Below, piece after piece: positions 22,960 to 34,311 of a stretch of 64,000 bases of DNA (its first letter is position 1; each line of letters opens with the position of its first letter). The notes beneath the pieces are model-generated. The model did no database searches. It was not told the DNA's origin and saw nothing but the letters and a program-made list of their open reading frames with translations. Source of the DNA: Massospora cicadina (lineage: Eukaryota; Entomophthoromycota; Entomophthoromycetes; Entomophthorales; Entomophthoraceae); assembly GCA_022478985.1 (NCBI GenBank), contig JAKSZP010017449.1:26562-90561 (forward strand), read 5' to 3'. The position numbers and the translations under genes are program-made.

Positions 22960-24835
22960 GGGTCACTCTGAGTTATGCATTAGTAAAAAGTCTATCACTA
23001 CTATGGATTCTCAATTTCCTTCTGAAGAAGCTCAAGACCATGAGCAAGCCAGTATTTTACAATAGATGCGTTCAACTAGAAACAAAATCCCAAGAATACC
23101 ATCCATGTTGGAATTCTGTGCCAATTTAGAGTTTTATAATCCTAATATAAGCTTTGCAGCAAACTTTCAAATCCCTCCTGAGGTTTTACAAAATATTAAT
23201 CAAATGCTGGAAGGAACCTTAATTCCTGGAATCCGTTTCACTTGATCTAGTTCTAATGCTGTACCATCTTTCTTGCAAGAAGTGTTGCAAACCTCTCAAA
23301 TGCCAGGAATTGGCACCTAGAAATACTTGCATCAGCTTGTACACCCTACATATACCATAGATTACCAGTTGTGGGATTGCATCATCAAGGGATGCTAAAC
23401 ATACTTGAAGGACTCCAGTCCTTGAATAATTATGTTACCAAGTTTTTTGAATCTGCCTCTGATTTTAGCAGAGATAAATGAGATGCTATCATTAATAAGT
23501 CCCTTCTCAATGAAGTACATCAACATCTTATTCAGCTTGACCATGTGATGTCCAGCTTTGTTGATTTACAGTTTCCAAAGCAAGTCCAGGAAATTCAGCA
23601 ATAATGGAAAGAGGGAATTTCTCAACTTTGTGAACATAGTAAATCAATGGAAGAAAAAATCAGAAATTGTCTTTCTCGATTGGAGAAATTATACTCAGGA
23701 ATCCAATTCCGAGTCATTGAAGTGGAGAAAACCTCTGGCGCCATGGGTCCTCCTGGGGTTGAAGGACCCCACGGTCTATCTGGGGGCATAGTCCATGTGG
23801 ACCTTCTGGTGTTGATGGGCCCCGTGGACCCCCTGGCGTTGAAGGACCCCATGGACTGCTAGGTGTGGATGAACTTCAAGGGCCCCCAGGTGCAGATGGG
23901 CATTCAGGATCCCTTCAATAAATTGACTCTTTATTGAGTATGATGAATCTCTTATGCGAGCAATTTTACAAAGTGGCCCAGGAATATAACTTAACACCTG
24001 ATGGGGTAACAAGTGGGCCACTCCTGTCACTTCAGTCTCTATCTGATAAACTAAGTATTCTGGGTAAATGGGAGAATGACACTGAAATCCTGTTTCAAGC
24101 CTACAAATCAAAGAGCAAGATTATCCAAGTCAAAATTGAAACCTTGGAACTCAAATATAATGCACAGCAGGATTAAATTTATGAGCCATCTCGTCAGTTA
24201 GATGAAAAAGTGGGGCATGCTGATTTGAATTGACGGACTAGTAAAATTTGTACCAAGACTGTTGGCCCCTATCCTCCATTTTCTTCTCAAGTCTCTGATT
24301 CCAACTCTTATGTTTCTACTCAATCTGAACATCCTGGAGTCCATGTTTTGACTGATAATGCTCCAATGATTTCAAACCAAAATTTAAAGACAAGTACTCT
24401 CCTGGAGAAGGCAGCATTAGCTACTTTCTCTATATATATGAGAAGGCTTTAAGTGAGGCTACGGATCACCAAAAAATGAATTACTTGCCTAATTGTCTCA
24501 ATCATTTGGCCCAGGATATTATGGTACCCCACTTAATGAATTGTTCTACTTGGTCTCAGTTCAAAGAGGCGCTAATAAAAGAATTTGAGAGTGAGGAGAC
24601 CTTATCCTCTCAAAAACAGGATTTTATGGGTATACAGCCCCTCTGTAATGAATCAATCAAAGATTTTGCTCATTGGTTCTATTGGGAAGCTCAAACTTTG
24701 GTAGCCTGTGGCTGGTTAAATTTAGATGATGCTATTACTGCATTTATGTCTTCTTTTACTTCCAGGACTCAGTTGCAAGTATACCTTCTTAGCGTAAAGA
24801 TAAAATTCTGAAGTATATTAGACATCATGTAGATC
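22960..24835 (+). pseudogene. Gag of element C with coiled coil and collagen-like stretch
   Basis: The N-terminal part is polar with heptad-like runs (MEEKIRNCLSRLEKLYSGI, 23647-23700). Next comes a Gly-X-Y stretch at 23737-23912, then QSLSDKLSILGKWENDTEIL with a second helical part (23934-24176). The capsid-like domain is clear in the open piece 24476-24811: MNYLPNCLNHLAQDIM, then TWSQFKEALIKEF, then FMSSFTSRTQLQVYL. Stops at 23919, 24174 and elsewhere, plus one frame change within the collagen-like part, break the protein. Gag would form the virus-like particle that packages element RNA. The collagen-like insert is unusual for Ty3/gypsy Gag as I know it. Confidence 0.8.
23737..23912 (+). 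other. Collagen-like Gly-X-Y repeat in Gag
   Basis: About 18 triplets. The first run reads GAMGPPGVEGPHGLSGG in the frame of 23647-23862. After a one-base frame change near 23780 it continues as GPSGVDGPRGPPGVEGPHG, then GLLGVDELQGPPGADGHSGS, ending at a stop just after 23918. One glycine position reads Glu (GAA at the GVDELQ triplet, one G-to-A change from GGA). Pro and Asp/Glu dominate X and Y positions. The local DNA is GC-rich against its surroundings, as Gly/Pro codons require. Confidence 0.85.
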
Positions 24836-25500
24836 TTGTTAAAATTGCCTCCTCAAGTTTTAGAAAAACCCTGAGTTTATGATTCTCCAAGGCCTAGTTG
24901 CCCTAAAGTTTACTCTATGCCTGAAAATGCTAGAGCAATTCAGTGTAACAACTGTCACCAATATTTCCATACTGAGGACCGTTGTTTAAGAAAAGAAGTG
25001 GATTAGAAGAAGAAAATGGATAAAACCAATAAGATTCTTCACCGTAATAATGAGATGAGTGTGCAACAAGAACATCAAAGCCCTACCATCTAGTACTAAA
25101 AAAGAACATCAAAGCCATGTTGAGTATAATAAAGATGAACCTTCTTTTTATTCCTTGTCTTCATTTTTGGCTTTATCCTCTCAGTTTGGAAGCATCATCA
25201 CCCATATTGACTTCTGAGGATATCAAGTTCATGCCAAAGCTATCATTGATATGGGATCTCAGGTGGATTTTGTTTTGTCAAAATTTATCAAGCGGATCAA
25301 ATTAACACCTGATATTTCTCATTATGAAGAATATGGCACAGCGGGGCCTCAGTTAACTTGGTCAATTTGAGCTTTTTCGTCCTTCCCACTAAAATTTTGG
25401 GAAGTTAACTTTTACCATCTTTGCCATTGTCCTTGATAACTTGAGTTATGACCTACTTTTGAGGACTCAAATTTTGTGGGAATTTTATGGAATTATTAAC
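24836..25500 (+). pseudogene. Zinc knuckle and aspartic protease of element C
   Basis: CNNCHQYFHTEDRC at about 24944-24985 is an intact C-x2-C-x4-H-x4-C knuckle, which binds RNA in Gag. The protease lies in 25210-25330: AKAIIDMGSQVDFVLSKFIK, where D-T-G is changed to D-M-G. A micro-LINE insertion (25068-25116) splits the spacer between them. The protease would cut Gag-Pol; the Met substitution is probably a defect. Confidence 0.82.
25068..25116 (+). mobile_element. Micro-LINE insertion 3 with 15-bp target duplication
   Basis: AAGAACATCAAAGCC occurs exactly at 25068-25082 and 25102-25116, flanking CTACCATCTAGTACTAAAA. It sits in the gag-protease spacer of element C, so it postdates C. Confidence 0.88.
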
Positions 25501-26125
25501 TATCCCGATTCATCCCTTTCCCTTTTGTGGTATAAGTTCCTTTAATGCTATCCAAATCTGCTCATACCAAATGTCAGTTGTGTCTGTTAAAAGGGTCTAA
25601 AAGGTCTTATTCTATTCAATACCATGTTGATGACCCTCGTTTTAAAATTACCCTTACCTAGCGTATATCAAAGAGAGGATGCCTATTAATCCCCCAAAAA
25701 TCTAATTATTCCATCAAAATTGTAAGAAATTGTTAATTCTTATTTACTTTTTTCAATTCCTAAAGGACATTTATTACAAGTCAAGGCATTTTCAACCCTT
25801 CTGCTAAAAATCTTGCCATGTCCTGTGGTATTGGATTTCAATTATTCAGGATCATTATCTTTTTTATTTGCGATTCTTACCAATGAGCTTAAAATGGTGG
25901 ATCAAAAGCACCTAATTGCTTATGTCACTTTATTGCCCTTGTCTCAGATTTATGATGTTTACCTTTTGGAAGCCTACAAGACTTTGGGTTGGAAAGTGAT
26001 CAGGAAATTCTTACTGGGAAGACTGCTATCAGAAAACACCTCACTAGTGAACAAGAGAAACAAGTGCTTCAGTTGTAGAAGAATAAACTGACATCTTTTC
26101 TAAGCACAATTACGACTTTAGAAAG
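25501..26125 (+). pseudogene. Protease-RT spacer of element C
   Basis: Open piece 25813-26091 (VVLDFNYSGSLSFLFAI) and shorter ones. No named motif; the position corresponds to the protease C-terminus and the linker to RT. Confidence 0.5.
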
Positions 26126-26870
26126 ATGAAAGGAGTAATGCATTCCATTGAAACTGGCGATTACCTTCCTATTTGCGCCAATCCCTATCATAAGTCTAAA
26201 GTGGAAGAAGCCCAGGTTACCAAAGAATTGCATCAACTATTGGAGGTTGGATTATTGAAACCTTCCAAAAGTCCTTGGGCTTCACCGCTGCTGTTGATTA
26301 AGGAGAAAGATGGTTCTCACCAAGTGGTTATGGATTACCATAGACTGAATGCCATTACTTGATGAGACAGTTATACTTTACCTAGAATTAGTGATTACCT
26401 TATGTTGATGGCTGAATCTACTTATTTTTTGTCCATGGACTTAGTCAGTGGATACTGGCAAATTGAGTTATCCCAGGCAGACTGAGCTAAGTGTGCCTTA
26501 ATATCCAGCGAAGGTTTATTTGAACCAACTCAGATGACTCAAGGATTGAGCAACGCCCCACCCACTTTCCAAAGGGCTATGGATAATATGTTATGGGACT
26601 TAAAGCTCACCTGTGCTCTGGTATATTTTGATGATATTACTTTGTTTTCCAAAACCTTTACCAAACATTTGGACCATCTAAAAGAAGTTTTCAGGCGGTT
26701 TTGAAGCTTTTCCTTAAAGCTCAAACCCTCTAAATGGTTATTCTTCCAAAATGAAATGCAGTTTTTAAGACATCAAGTATTGGATAAAGGGATTTCACCC
26801 CTCTCAGATAAAATTCAAGATATTAAAAAATGCCTCCTCCTACCTCTCTGTGGGATATTCAAGTCTTTCT
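26126..26870 (+). pseudogene. Reverse transcriptase of element C
   Basis: Nearly complete RT. 26126-26362 carries VGLLKPSKSPWASPLLLIKE, then DGSHQVVMDYHRLNAIT. After two TGA stops the same frame continues through YFLSMDLVSGYWQIELSQAD, ISSEGLFEPTQMTQGLSNAP and the catalytic box YFDD at 26624-26635. The thumb region follows with LRHQVLDKGISPLSDKI. Few stops and almost no frameshift make this the most intact pol domain in the window. It would copy element RNA to cDNA inside the particle. Confidence 0.92.
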
Positions 26871-27440
26871 TGGCATGGCTGACTACTATCAGCAATTTAT
26901 ACCCAAATTTGCTGATATGCTGAACCATTATTCCATCTGCTACAAAAAGGAGTGCCCTTCGATTTGAGTTCAGCTCAGGAAATTTATTTAATTCTCTACA
27001 AACTTTCTTGGCTAAGGCACCTATATTAATATATCCTTGATTTGATAAGCCTTTTTTCATTACATACCAATGCAAGAAATGTCACTATTGGGGCTATCTT
27101 TTTCCAGTGTGATGAGGAGCAGAAGGATCATCCCATCACGTTTTATAGCAAAACTTTGTTTAAAACTGAAAGAAATTACAATGTAATTGAGAGGGAGTGT
27201 TTGGCCGTAATTCTAGCAATCAAGCACTTCTGTCCCTTCTTATATGGTAACCATTTATTGTTATTACCAACCATTCTTCTTTAAGATGGTTGCAGAATAT
27301 AAAGGATCCTGACAGGAGATTGGCTTGTTGGGCTTTAAGATTGCATAATTACGATTTTTACATTGTTCATCATTTGGGTGCTCAACATCAGAATGCTGAT
27401 GGTATGTCTCAACTGCCTATTCTGACTTTGTAAGTGGAGA
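26871..27440 (+). pseudogene. RNase H of element C
   Basis: The piece 27042-27284 has HTNARNVTIGAIFFQ (DAS-like start, with first Asp changed to Asn), HPITFYSKTLFKTERNY and ERECLAVILAIKHF with the catalytic Glu. After a frame change come LRWLQNIKDPDRRLACW and HHLGAQHQNADGMSQLP, the latter ending with the catalytic Asp motif. It would remove the RNA strand during reverse transcription. Confidence 0.88.
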
Positions 27441-28650
27441 AGAAAGAACGCTTATATAATCTCATCGGGCAGCCTAAGTTGTGGGATTGAGAGTCTGAAG
27501 AAGATTGAGCCTATTTAAAATCTATTAACAAATATACTATGATTTGGGGAGGAGATTTATATAAGAAGGTCATATAAGTGGATACCTTTTTACACTCAAA
27601 CTCAAGATTTCAGCCTGTTATGGAAGGACATGAGCAAGTAGGCCACAGTGGGTTGAAGAAAACTCAAGAATAGTAGAAAACCCGATATTGTTGGGATAAC
27701 ATGACCAAAATCTGTCTGAGAGACCCTTGAATCATATCTTATTTGTAATGATCATGGAATTACCAACCCATATTATCAACATTAAGTTATTCCCCTGAAT
27801 AAAGCATTTGAAGTGTTAAGCATTAATGTGTTAGGCCCTTTTCCTCGGGGATTACATGGCTACCAGTATATTATTATTGCTGTCAACCATTTAACTATAT
27901 GGATTGAAGCCATTTCCATTGCCACCCCTCAGTGAAAACTATGGCGCTATTCTTATACCAACACATATTATTTCAACATGGGTGTCTCAAGATCCTTATG
28001 TCAGATAATTGGACTAATTTTACCTCGCAACTCTTATAGGAATTATCTAAATTATTTAACACTGCCTAACGATTTGTCATTCCATACAATCCCTCCATGA
28101 ATGGGGCCATTGAATTGGTAAATGGAACTCTAATTTCAATTTTAAGAAAGATGGCTTCTACTGATCCATCTCAATGGAATTTTATTTGCTAGTGCATTAT
28201 TTGCATATCAGATAAGCTATCATTGAATTATCAAGATGTCGCCTTTCAAGTGCCTATATGGGCGATACCCCTCAGTCCCTTATAGTGTTCAAGCCATACT
28301 TGAAGAAAGCATACTAGAAAACTCTGATCTAATTTTTGAGAAATCTGGTGGATGACATTATTTGTCTTCAAGATCAAGCTTGGAATTTATTGAAAAATTA
28401 CTCAAAGAGAGACTCAAAGAACCAATTAACATAAACTCGCCTTACCTGAATACCAAATCGGAAATTATGTTATGTATTACCACTTTTGGCCTGATGGGTA
28501 AACTGAGAAGTTAGGAACCAACTGGTCTGGTCTTTATCAAGTTATATTTTGAAGAGGACTAGAATACTCAATTTTTCATGTTGATACTGGCATAGTGATA
28601 AATTGTATCCACTCTAGGTTTTAAGATTTCACCCTCCTCCACAATCAAAT
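27441..28650 (+). pseudogene. Integrase of element C
   Basis: The zinc-binding start is partly readable (EGHEQVGHSGLKKTQE, about 27622-27670, with the HH pair). In the catalytic core, VLGPFPRGLHGYQYIIIAV lies at about 27830-27890. MSDNWTNFTSQLL (second Asp) lies near 28000 and IPYNPSMNGAIELVNGTL (catalytic Glu) near 28080-28135. The tail ends with LPEYQIGNYVMYYHFWPDG and VDTGIVINCIHSRF before the polypurine tract. Several stops. Confidence 0.83.
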
Positions 28651-28663
28651 CTTGAGGGGGAAG

Positions 28664-29000
28664 TGTCAGGATTTTGCAAAATTCTCTTGTCTCCGGAAAT
28701 TCTACTGCATTGATTCCCTTGGCATCATCAGAAGGAGAGCTTTTTTATCTAAGTCTATTAAGGTTAATAAAGAATGATCATCCTCATCCTGATCAATTGA
28801 TTGAAGATTCAATAATGCAGCGATTAATTAGCTCTGATAGATTATGAACAGATCAAAACTTATAAATATCCATCCTTTCAATAATAAAAATTAGGTCATT
28901 TTTAACTTGTTTTTCTTTAATTTATCGCTTTTTTGGAGATTCCACTTAAAGTAACTTCAAGAGAAAACTTTTCCTTTGGATGTGTAATTCAAAACTTCCA
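28664..29000 (+). repeat. Right LTR of element C
   Basis: 337 bp, begins TGTCAGGATTTTG after polypurine CTTGAGGGGGAAG and ends AAAACTTCCA. The few differences from the left LTR include small indels and transitions. Confidence 0.93.
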
Positions 29001-29051
29001 GCCCTGCACTAGGGTGGAAGTAGTTTTACCTGCCAGGCTAACCACCCTAAA
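29001..29051 (-). mobile_element. SINE-like insertion, 5' part
   Basis: Minus-strand start reads TTTAGGGTGGTTAGCCTGGC. TAGCCTGGCAGG resembles the RNA polymerase III A box of a tRNA. From this A box to the B-box-like AGTTTAAAACC on the other side of element C is about 50 bp, or 45 if a 5-bp LTR duplication is discounted, close to tRNA spacing. Right target duplication CACCATTAA at 29052-29060. Confidence 0.58.
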
Positions 29052-29257
29052 CACCATTAAAACATAGCAGTGAGATTATAATAGGGTTCTCTTTTTTATC
29101 CACTCTCTGCAACTGATAAAATATATAAAAACCCAACCTTTCGGTATTTATTAGTGTTTGTTATTTTAATATAGTGGTGCAAAAATACCCTGAATTAAAT
29201 TGTTGGAATATAGGTAAAAAGGCACCAGCGAGCATCTTCAACGCCTAAAATCCAACA
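29052..29257 (+). repeat. Right LTR of B1, distal part
   Basis: Matches the left LTR from ATTATAATAGG.TTCTCTTTTT through the end AAAATCCAACA. It includes the empty site (29224-29238) for micro-LINE insertion 2. Confidence 0.88.
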
Positions 29258-30117
29258 ATATGTAACCCACTGTTCTCTGATCTGAAACTGTGCTATCATG
29301 AGGTTATAAATATATGAAATGTTTTCTTGAATCCACACATCCATCTTCTATGTTATAGAGTTATATTATGTCTGTCTCTGTCTAGTTGAATATTATCATA
29401 TAACTTTTGATTTTTTATAAAAAATAAACTTTCTCTAGATAGATTTATAATTACAAAATGATATAAAATCTGAATAAAAGCAAAATTCTAGTTTATTGCA
29501 AGGTATTTTTATTTAGTTTGGATATAAGAAACTAAAAGCTTGATGAACAATAAGATAACTCTCCATTTCATTAAATAACAATTTTCAGAGTTTATAAGAT
29601 ACTTAAAATACGTTTTTAATTAGTCCTCTTTGTATTTTATATGATATTACAACGCTTAAGAAAACAATTTCTTCCCAAGTCTCCCCATATCATTATCTAC
29701 CCTTTTCTAACGATCAATTAGTCATGTGTTCTCTATTTTGATGAACTTCTTTAGATATTTATTTTCCTTGCTACTGCAATGCTTTAGAATCATAAAAATT
29801 CTTTTAGCCTTATACAATAAACTTTTCAAAAAATAGATTAAGAAAGTTTTAATCTGTTCTCTTCAATAGGTACCCACCTTATATGCTTTACATAAAAATA
29901 TGGATATATATTTGTATAACTATATATATGATCAAGTTAGTTTTATTTTAATTATATACTCACTATATATTTCTATTAAGCTGAGGCAAGCCAACCTGGG
30001 GACGGACATTACCAAGCTCTAAGGAGCAAAAACTATGCTAGAAAGTAAAAGAACAGAAAGAGATGAATGGATCACTCAAACTGAATCAAAAAAATAATAA
30101 AATAAAATTTAAAATTA
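29258..30117. other. AT-rich stretch without recognised genes
   Basis: Stops in all frames, many poly-A/T and TATATA runs (for example 29907-29930). It is the target flank to the right of B1. Confidence 0.6.
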
Positions 30118-31760
30118 ACTAACCAGGTCAAATGTGGTAAACCACAGTGCTGTCATGGTGGAGGTTGAGTTGAGATTGGGAGGCTCATCTTCCTCCTATG
30201 TGTTGGACAGTGTACGGCAGAGCGCTGAGAGCACAAGCATGGGTGCATCCTCAAAATGGGGGTCGAGGTAGCAAAGTGGCTCAGGAAGCTCAAATATTGC
30301 TATGAGGAGGGTTGTGATATATTTGGAAAGGGCTTTTCAGCCTTGAGGCGAACTTTGGGTAGTGTGGTAAAGTTGGTAATATTGTTGCGGTAATGCAGGT
30401 CTTAGGGCCAAATTTTGTGACCATCACAACTTTTTGTACTGCCTTGTGGGCAAATTGATGGAATTGGAGGAATTCTTTTTTATAACTTTGTTGCATGTGG
30501 GAAGGATAGGTGTGTACCCCCATGGCCAAGACTGTGACTGATTTTACTATGGCCTTTTGGAGAGGGCAACGATCAGGGGAGGCAACAGCCTCTTTGATGA
30601 GTTGGTGGTCACTTCAGAATTTATCCAAATCTGAGTGTAGAGCATAGCGGTGAGTTGGGAATTGAGCTGCATATTCTACGTTTAGTTTACATTTTGAGGC
30701 CTGGGGCCTTGACTGAATCGAGGATAAAATTCCCAAATCATTGACTTCCTCAAGATATCTTATGGATTTTGGTTGGAGATGATAGGTTGATTAGCATATG
30801 GGTAGGCTGGATTGGGTGGCTGAGTGGTTTGTTTGGATTTACTGGGGTCCGTGCTGGCTCCTGATCTGTTGGAGTAGGAGTGGTGGTTTGGCATTCCAGT
30901 TCCTTATTGGTTGAATCCGTGGCAGTTTCATCCACCATTTTAGGTGAAGGAGGTAGGATTGTGCCCCATTCAAAAAAGGTTTTGATGTCAGCCATGGGAG
31001 CATCGTGGGGGGATCAAGCAAGCTGTCTCCGTCTTGGGCTATGGTGGGATAGCACCACTTTGAGTGGTCCAGGTCAAAGCAAATGGGGAAGATCGTGCGC
31101 CCCTTATCTACTCTGGTCCAGAAAGGGTGGTTTGAGGCAGAGGGGACAACGATGTGAGGGGGATTCAAAAATGGCAATTTCATTTGATATTGGGCATATA
31201 GTTGCAAAGGTGCAAGGGCCTTCTAGTTTCTTAGCTCCGTTGGGAACCACAAATTGTAAAATGGGATCATCGTTATATATTGAAGACCCAGCTATATCTT
31301 TTGGTGTATAAAGTTACTGGTTGGAGGTGGGTGGGGAGGCCTGAAAATTTAACTATTATAGCGGTGTAATAAGACAACCAGGTGTGAGTGGTTAGGATGG
31401 GGGTTTCCTGGAACACCAGGGAATTTTGGCTGTGATTGCAGCATTGGCAACACAAGTGAAGCTGAGGTTGAAGTATTCCTTTGTAGGGGCGGAATTTAAT
31501 AAAGTCTTAAGGCTGCATAAGTGCCTGGGCTAATTTGATTATTTGTTTGTCATTGTAAGAGAACAAGTTGCCATATTTGACCTGGAGGCCAAATTGCATC
31601 TTGCTTTTCAGGAGCACGATGGGGCTATGAGGCACCATTTGAGAACGTTTGAGGTGGAGGATGATATTTTTGGGGGGAATGTATTGACCCGAGGAATTGA
31701 GCGGGGCTGGTCAATCTAGTTCAAAAGCATTTCCCTGCTGGGCGGAAGATGCTAGGGGGT
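30118..31760 (-). pseudogene. Repeat-encoded protein family H, minus copy
   Basis: Conserved between this copy (minus) and 46200-49150 (plus). In coding order: PPKNIILHLKRSQMV (about 31690-31645), FIKFRPYKGIL (about 31508-31475), LTTHTWLSYYTAIIVKFSGL with LPTHL (about 31400-31330). Then come an open piece 31207-30839 and a Pro/Thr-rich spacer (30995-30750). SVTVLAMGVHTYPSH lies near 30550-30505 and ILPTLPHYPKFASRL near 30390-30340. The order is kept in the plus copy. Possibly the ORF1 (RNA-binding) protein of a LINE, since THTWL...GLPTHL resembles an RRM-like core; this is inference. Interrupted by stops. Confidence 0.6.
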
Positions 31761-32361
31761 TTGCTGTTGACTCATTTTGGAGCAGCGGGAAGTCAGGCCA
31801 AGTACATTATTGGATTGTTGTTTGTTGGTTTTCCAGACTTGTTTATTTCTTCTTTAATACTAAGTTTTGCTCAAATGAGTTATTGAGTGGAAAGAAAGCT
31901 TACTCACTAGATATTACTATAAATATTTTCTTAGGATACTAATAAAATTGGCACTATAGAATAAGAATTTAAAGTAAAAGTCTGTTTGCACTAAAAAACA
32001 AGGTATTGTATGAATATAGTGACCTTGGGAAACATATTTTATAAAAAATTAGCTATTGCAAATTAGTTTTTAGTTGAAACTAGATATAAATCTACACTAT
32101 ATTATCAGATCTTGAAAGTAATTGGGAACATGTTCTGTAGTCTTGGTTGTGTTAGTTTCTATATCAAAAGTCAAAAAAACAGTTTAAGTGAATTTTTTCC
32201 AGATATGCTTTTCACTCCCAGGGTTCTCTTTGGTGCATTTGTCATGGTGAGAACCACTTTTAGAATTAAAGATATATGCATAATATTTATAAAAATGAGT
32301 TATACATATGTATATGCTTTGGGGCTCTTAACACAAATAGTAATACATCAAATATTTGTTT
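31761..32361. other. AT-rich stretch without recognised genes
   Basis: Short plus-strand open pieces (31697-31942, 32112-32369) without motifs; probably old repeat DNA. It ends at the left LTR of A1. Confidence 0.55.
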
Positions 32362-32939
32362 TGTTGTGATTCTGATATGACTGGATGATAAGCCCTAAGT
32401 TATTATGGCAGAATGGGTAGAATCTGCCGAGTCTGATTACAAGATACAAGTATTTGAGCATCTTAGGATGAGGCGATATTGGGTTGAAAAGTAAGATGGA
32501 TCTCCTTTGAATAAATCAATAAGAAAATATCTACAAACAAGAATATTGATATGTTGATTTATAACAGATAAAAGATGAGGTTCAAATTCAGGCGATTGTG
32601 AATTTACTACATATCAACCTCTTCCAGAACCAATAAGATGCATCAGAATGAATTACCTTGCAAAATAATTAGTACTGACCAAAGTCGCTGAGATATCAAT
32701 GAGACAAGTAGATTGGAGGAGAAGGATTGTTTGCAGTTGAGAGCAAGAAAAAACAGCAAGGATCCGCTACATTCAATAAAATAAAAGAGTGCCTTTGGGG
32801 CAATTGCTTCTATTTATTAAAAGTTAATTAATTAGTTTCAAAAATGACAATCATCATATCATTGGATCTATTATTCAGTGGGCTTAACTCTGTGCAAAAC
32901 CCATTGGCGTATCTTAGATATACCGCTATATTTATAACA
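32362..32939 (+). repeat. Left LTR of A1
   Basis: 578 bp. Followed by GTGTGCTCACTACAGGGGG, a changed form of the TGGTGCTCACTACAGGGG primer site found in C. Confidence 0.88.
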
Positions 32940-33249
32940 GTGTGCTCACTACAGGGGGCCCATTGATCAATCACTAAAACGATTAAGATCTTCATTTCCG
33001 GCCATGTTGCATCAGGCTTGCTTTGATAAGGGATCTTAACGCCCTGCTGCACCAGCTGAATATGCATAACTCAAATTTGCCTGGATGCTGTTCTCCAATG
33101 GAAGGAGTAACTTCTGCAGGAGGTTTGTATTGATAAGCTGCCTCCATTTGATTTCAATGGGAGCATCCATGGATTCCTAAAGTGATTTGACTTTGCAGTA
33201 TAAGGAGATTTTCATCGGCATAAGGAAAAATTGTTAATATCCATCCTGG

Positions 33250-33960
33250 ATGTTAAGCCCCAGCCATATTACTTGCTATCTTTAAAATAGTTCCATTACC
33301 TATCAAAAAGTAAAAGAAACTTTGCTGGGGTTGTTCATAGGGACCATGATGATGGCGCAGCAGAAAACTGAGTTTTTGACCATTGGGTTTCAGCATAATG
33401 AAATCCTCACTGCATTTGCTGATCAATTTACATCTGAAGCCCATGTGTTAATTGGGGAAGGGACTATAACTGAATCTTACATAAGCATAGAGATGACTTC
33501 CGCAGTGAAACCATACTGCAATCTTTTCAATGCCATGGCTCCATATTTAGGGGACGACATACCCTTGCTTAAATTTGTTCAAATTTTACACCAACTATCT
33601 GTAACCTTCCTTGCACCTGATACAGAGCAGAAGCATACTGTTGCCATCATCATACCTTATTATTTAGATAAATATGGCCGTTCAGTTAATATTCCGCCAA
33701 GTTGCCTACAGCAGTTCAACTTTCGCCTCAGACCTGCTTATCACCAACTTCCCAACTACTGACCTGGGTGTAATTACGAAAATTGCTTCCTAGAAAATTA
33801 TTGGCGAGGCACATCTTACAACAAGCAAGGATGCAGACCCAAAGGGGTTAAATGTGTCAAATTTGGCTACTCTGGCCACTTGGTAAAAGGTTGCCCCTAT
33901 AATTGGGTCCATCACATACAGCAGGAACAGTACTATCTGAGAAAAAGAACAGACTAGAGA
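33250..33960 (+). pseudogene. Gag of A1 with degenerate zinc knuckle
   Basis: The 146-codon open piece 33322-33762 is the longest uninterrupted part (LTAFADQFTSEAHVLIGEG, YLDKYGRSVNIPPSCLQQF). After its stop the frame runs to a knuckle at about 33852-33895: CVKFGYSGHLVKGC, where the second Cys of the CCHC set reads Phe. The knuckle would bind RNA and this change should destroy it. The capsid part lies upstream and is not resolved. Confidence 0.72.
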
Positions 33961-34311
33961 TGGGACTCTCTACTTCCACTAACACAGCCCCAAAAGTCCC
34001 ACCTGAAACTGTAGTAGTACATCTTTATAAGTCCTTCCATCTGACGGCGAATTTTTGTATCAGCAGCCAGTTGGAGGAGTAAATATATTGACACAAGGGC
34101 AAGCTAAGCCATGGCGGTGGAAGGATCTCTGATGCAGCCTAAGCCATACGCTTGTCAAATGTTTAACCAAGTGTTTTCTTACTAGTTGGATCCATCCGCA
34201 AATGCACCATCCTTGCAAGGAGTAAGCGTTGCTTGACCGGTTAACACTATCATCAAAAAATACCCTAAAGTTTAGGAAGGAAATGTAAATTACCTTGGGA
34301 ATGCAGGGTCT

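Larger units (their letters stand above)
22602..29000 (+). mobile_element. Ty3/gypsy element C, best preserved gypsy copy
   Basis: LTRs 22602-22941 (340 bp) and 28664-29000 (337 bp) are alike over their whole length, both starting TGTCAGGATTT and ending CAAAACTTCCA. A primer-binding site follows the left LTR and a polypurine tract (CTTGAGGGGGAAG) precedes the right one. Internally: Gag with coiled-coil and collagen-like parts, CCHC knuckle, protease, RT with intact YFDD, RNase H and integrase. It inserted into the SINE-like element in B1's right LTR. The 5-bp flanks (GCTGC, GCCCT) do not match exactly. Confidence 0.93.
16334..29257 (+). mobile_element. Ty3/gypsy element B1, interrupted by SINE and element C
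   Basis: Left LTR 16334-17056; right LTR starts at 22023 and ends at 29257 after removing the nested insertions. Both LTRs share the start (TGATA..CAGACAATTACAAG) and the internal stretch CCCATCAGTTGTTCCATTGAA. The end (GGCACCAGC.AGCATCTTCAACGCCTAAAAT) is shared by 17030-17050 and 29221-29250. Internal order gag, protease, RT, RNase H, integrase is Ty3/gypsy. No clear 5-bp target duplication is seen (TTGTT left, ATATG right). Internal length is about 5 kb. Confidence 0.85.

Noticed and set aside
23622..24111. Minus-strand open frames opposite the collagen-like stretch
   Set aside because: They arise from the complement of Gly/Pro codons, which lacks stops; no motif on that strand.
30880..31311. 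143-codon plus-strand open frame
   Set aside because: Antisense to family H, whose minus-strand segments are conserved in the second copy.
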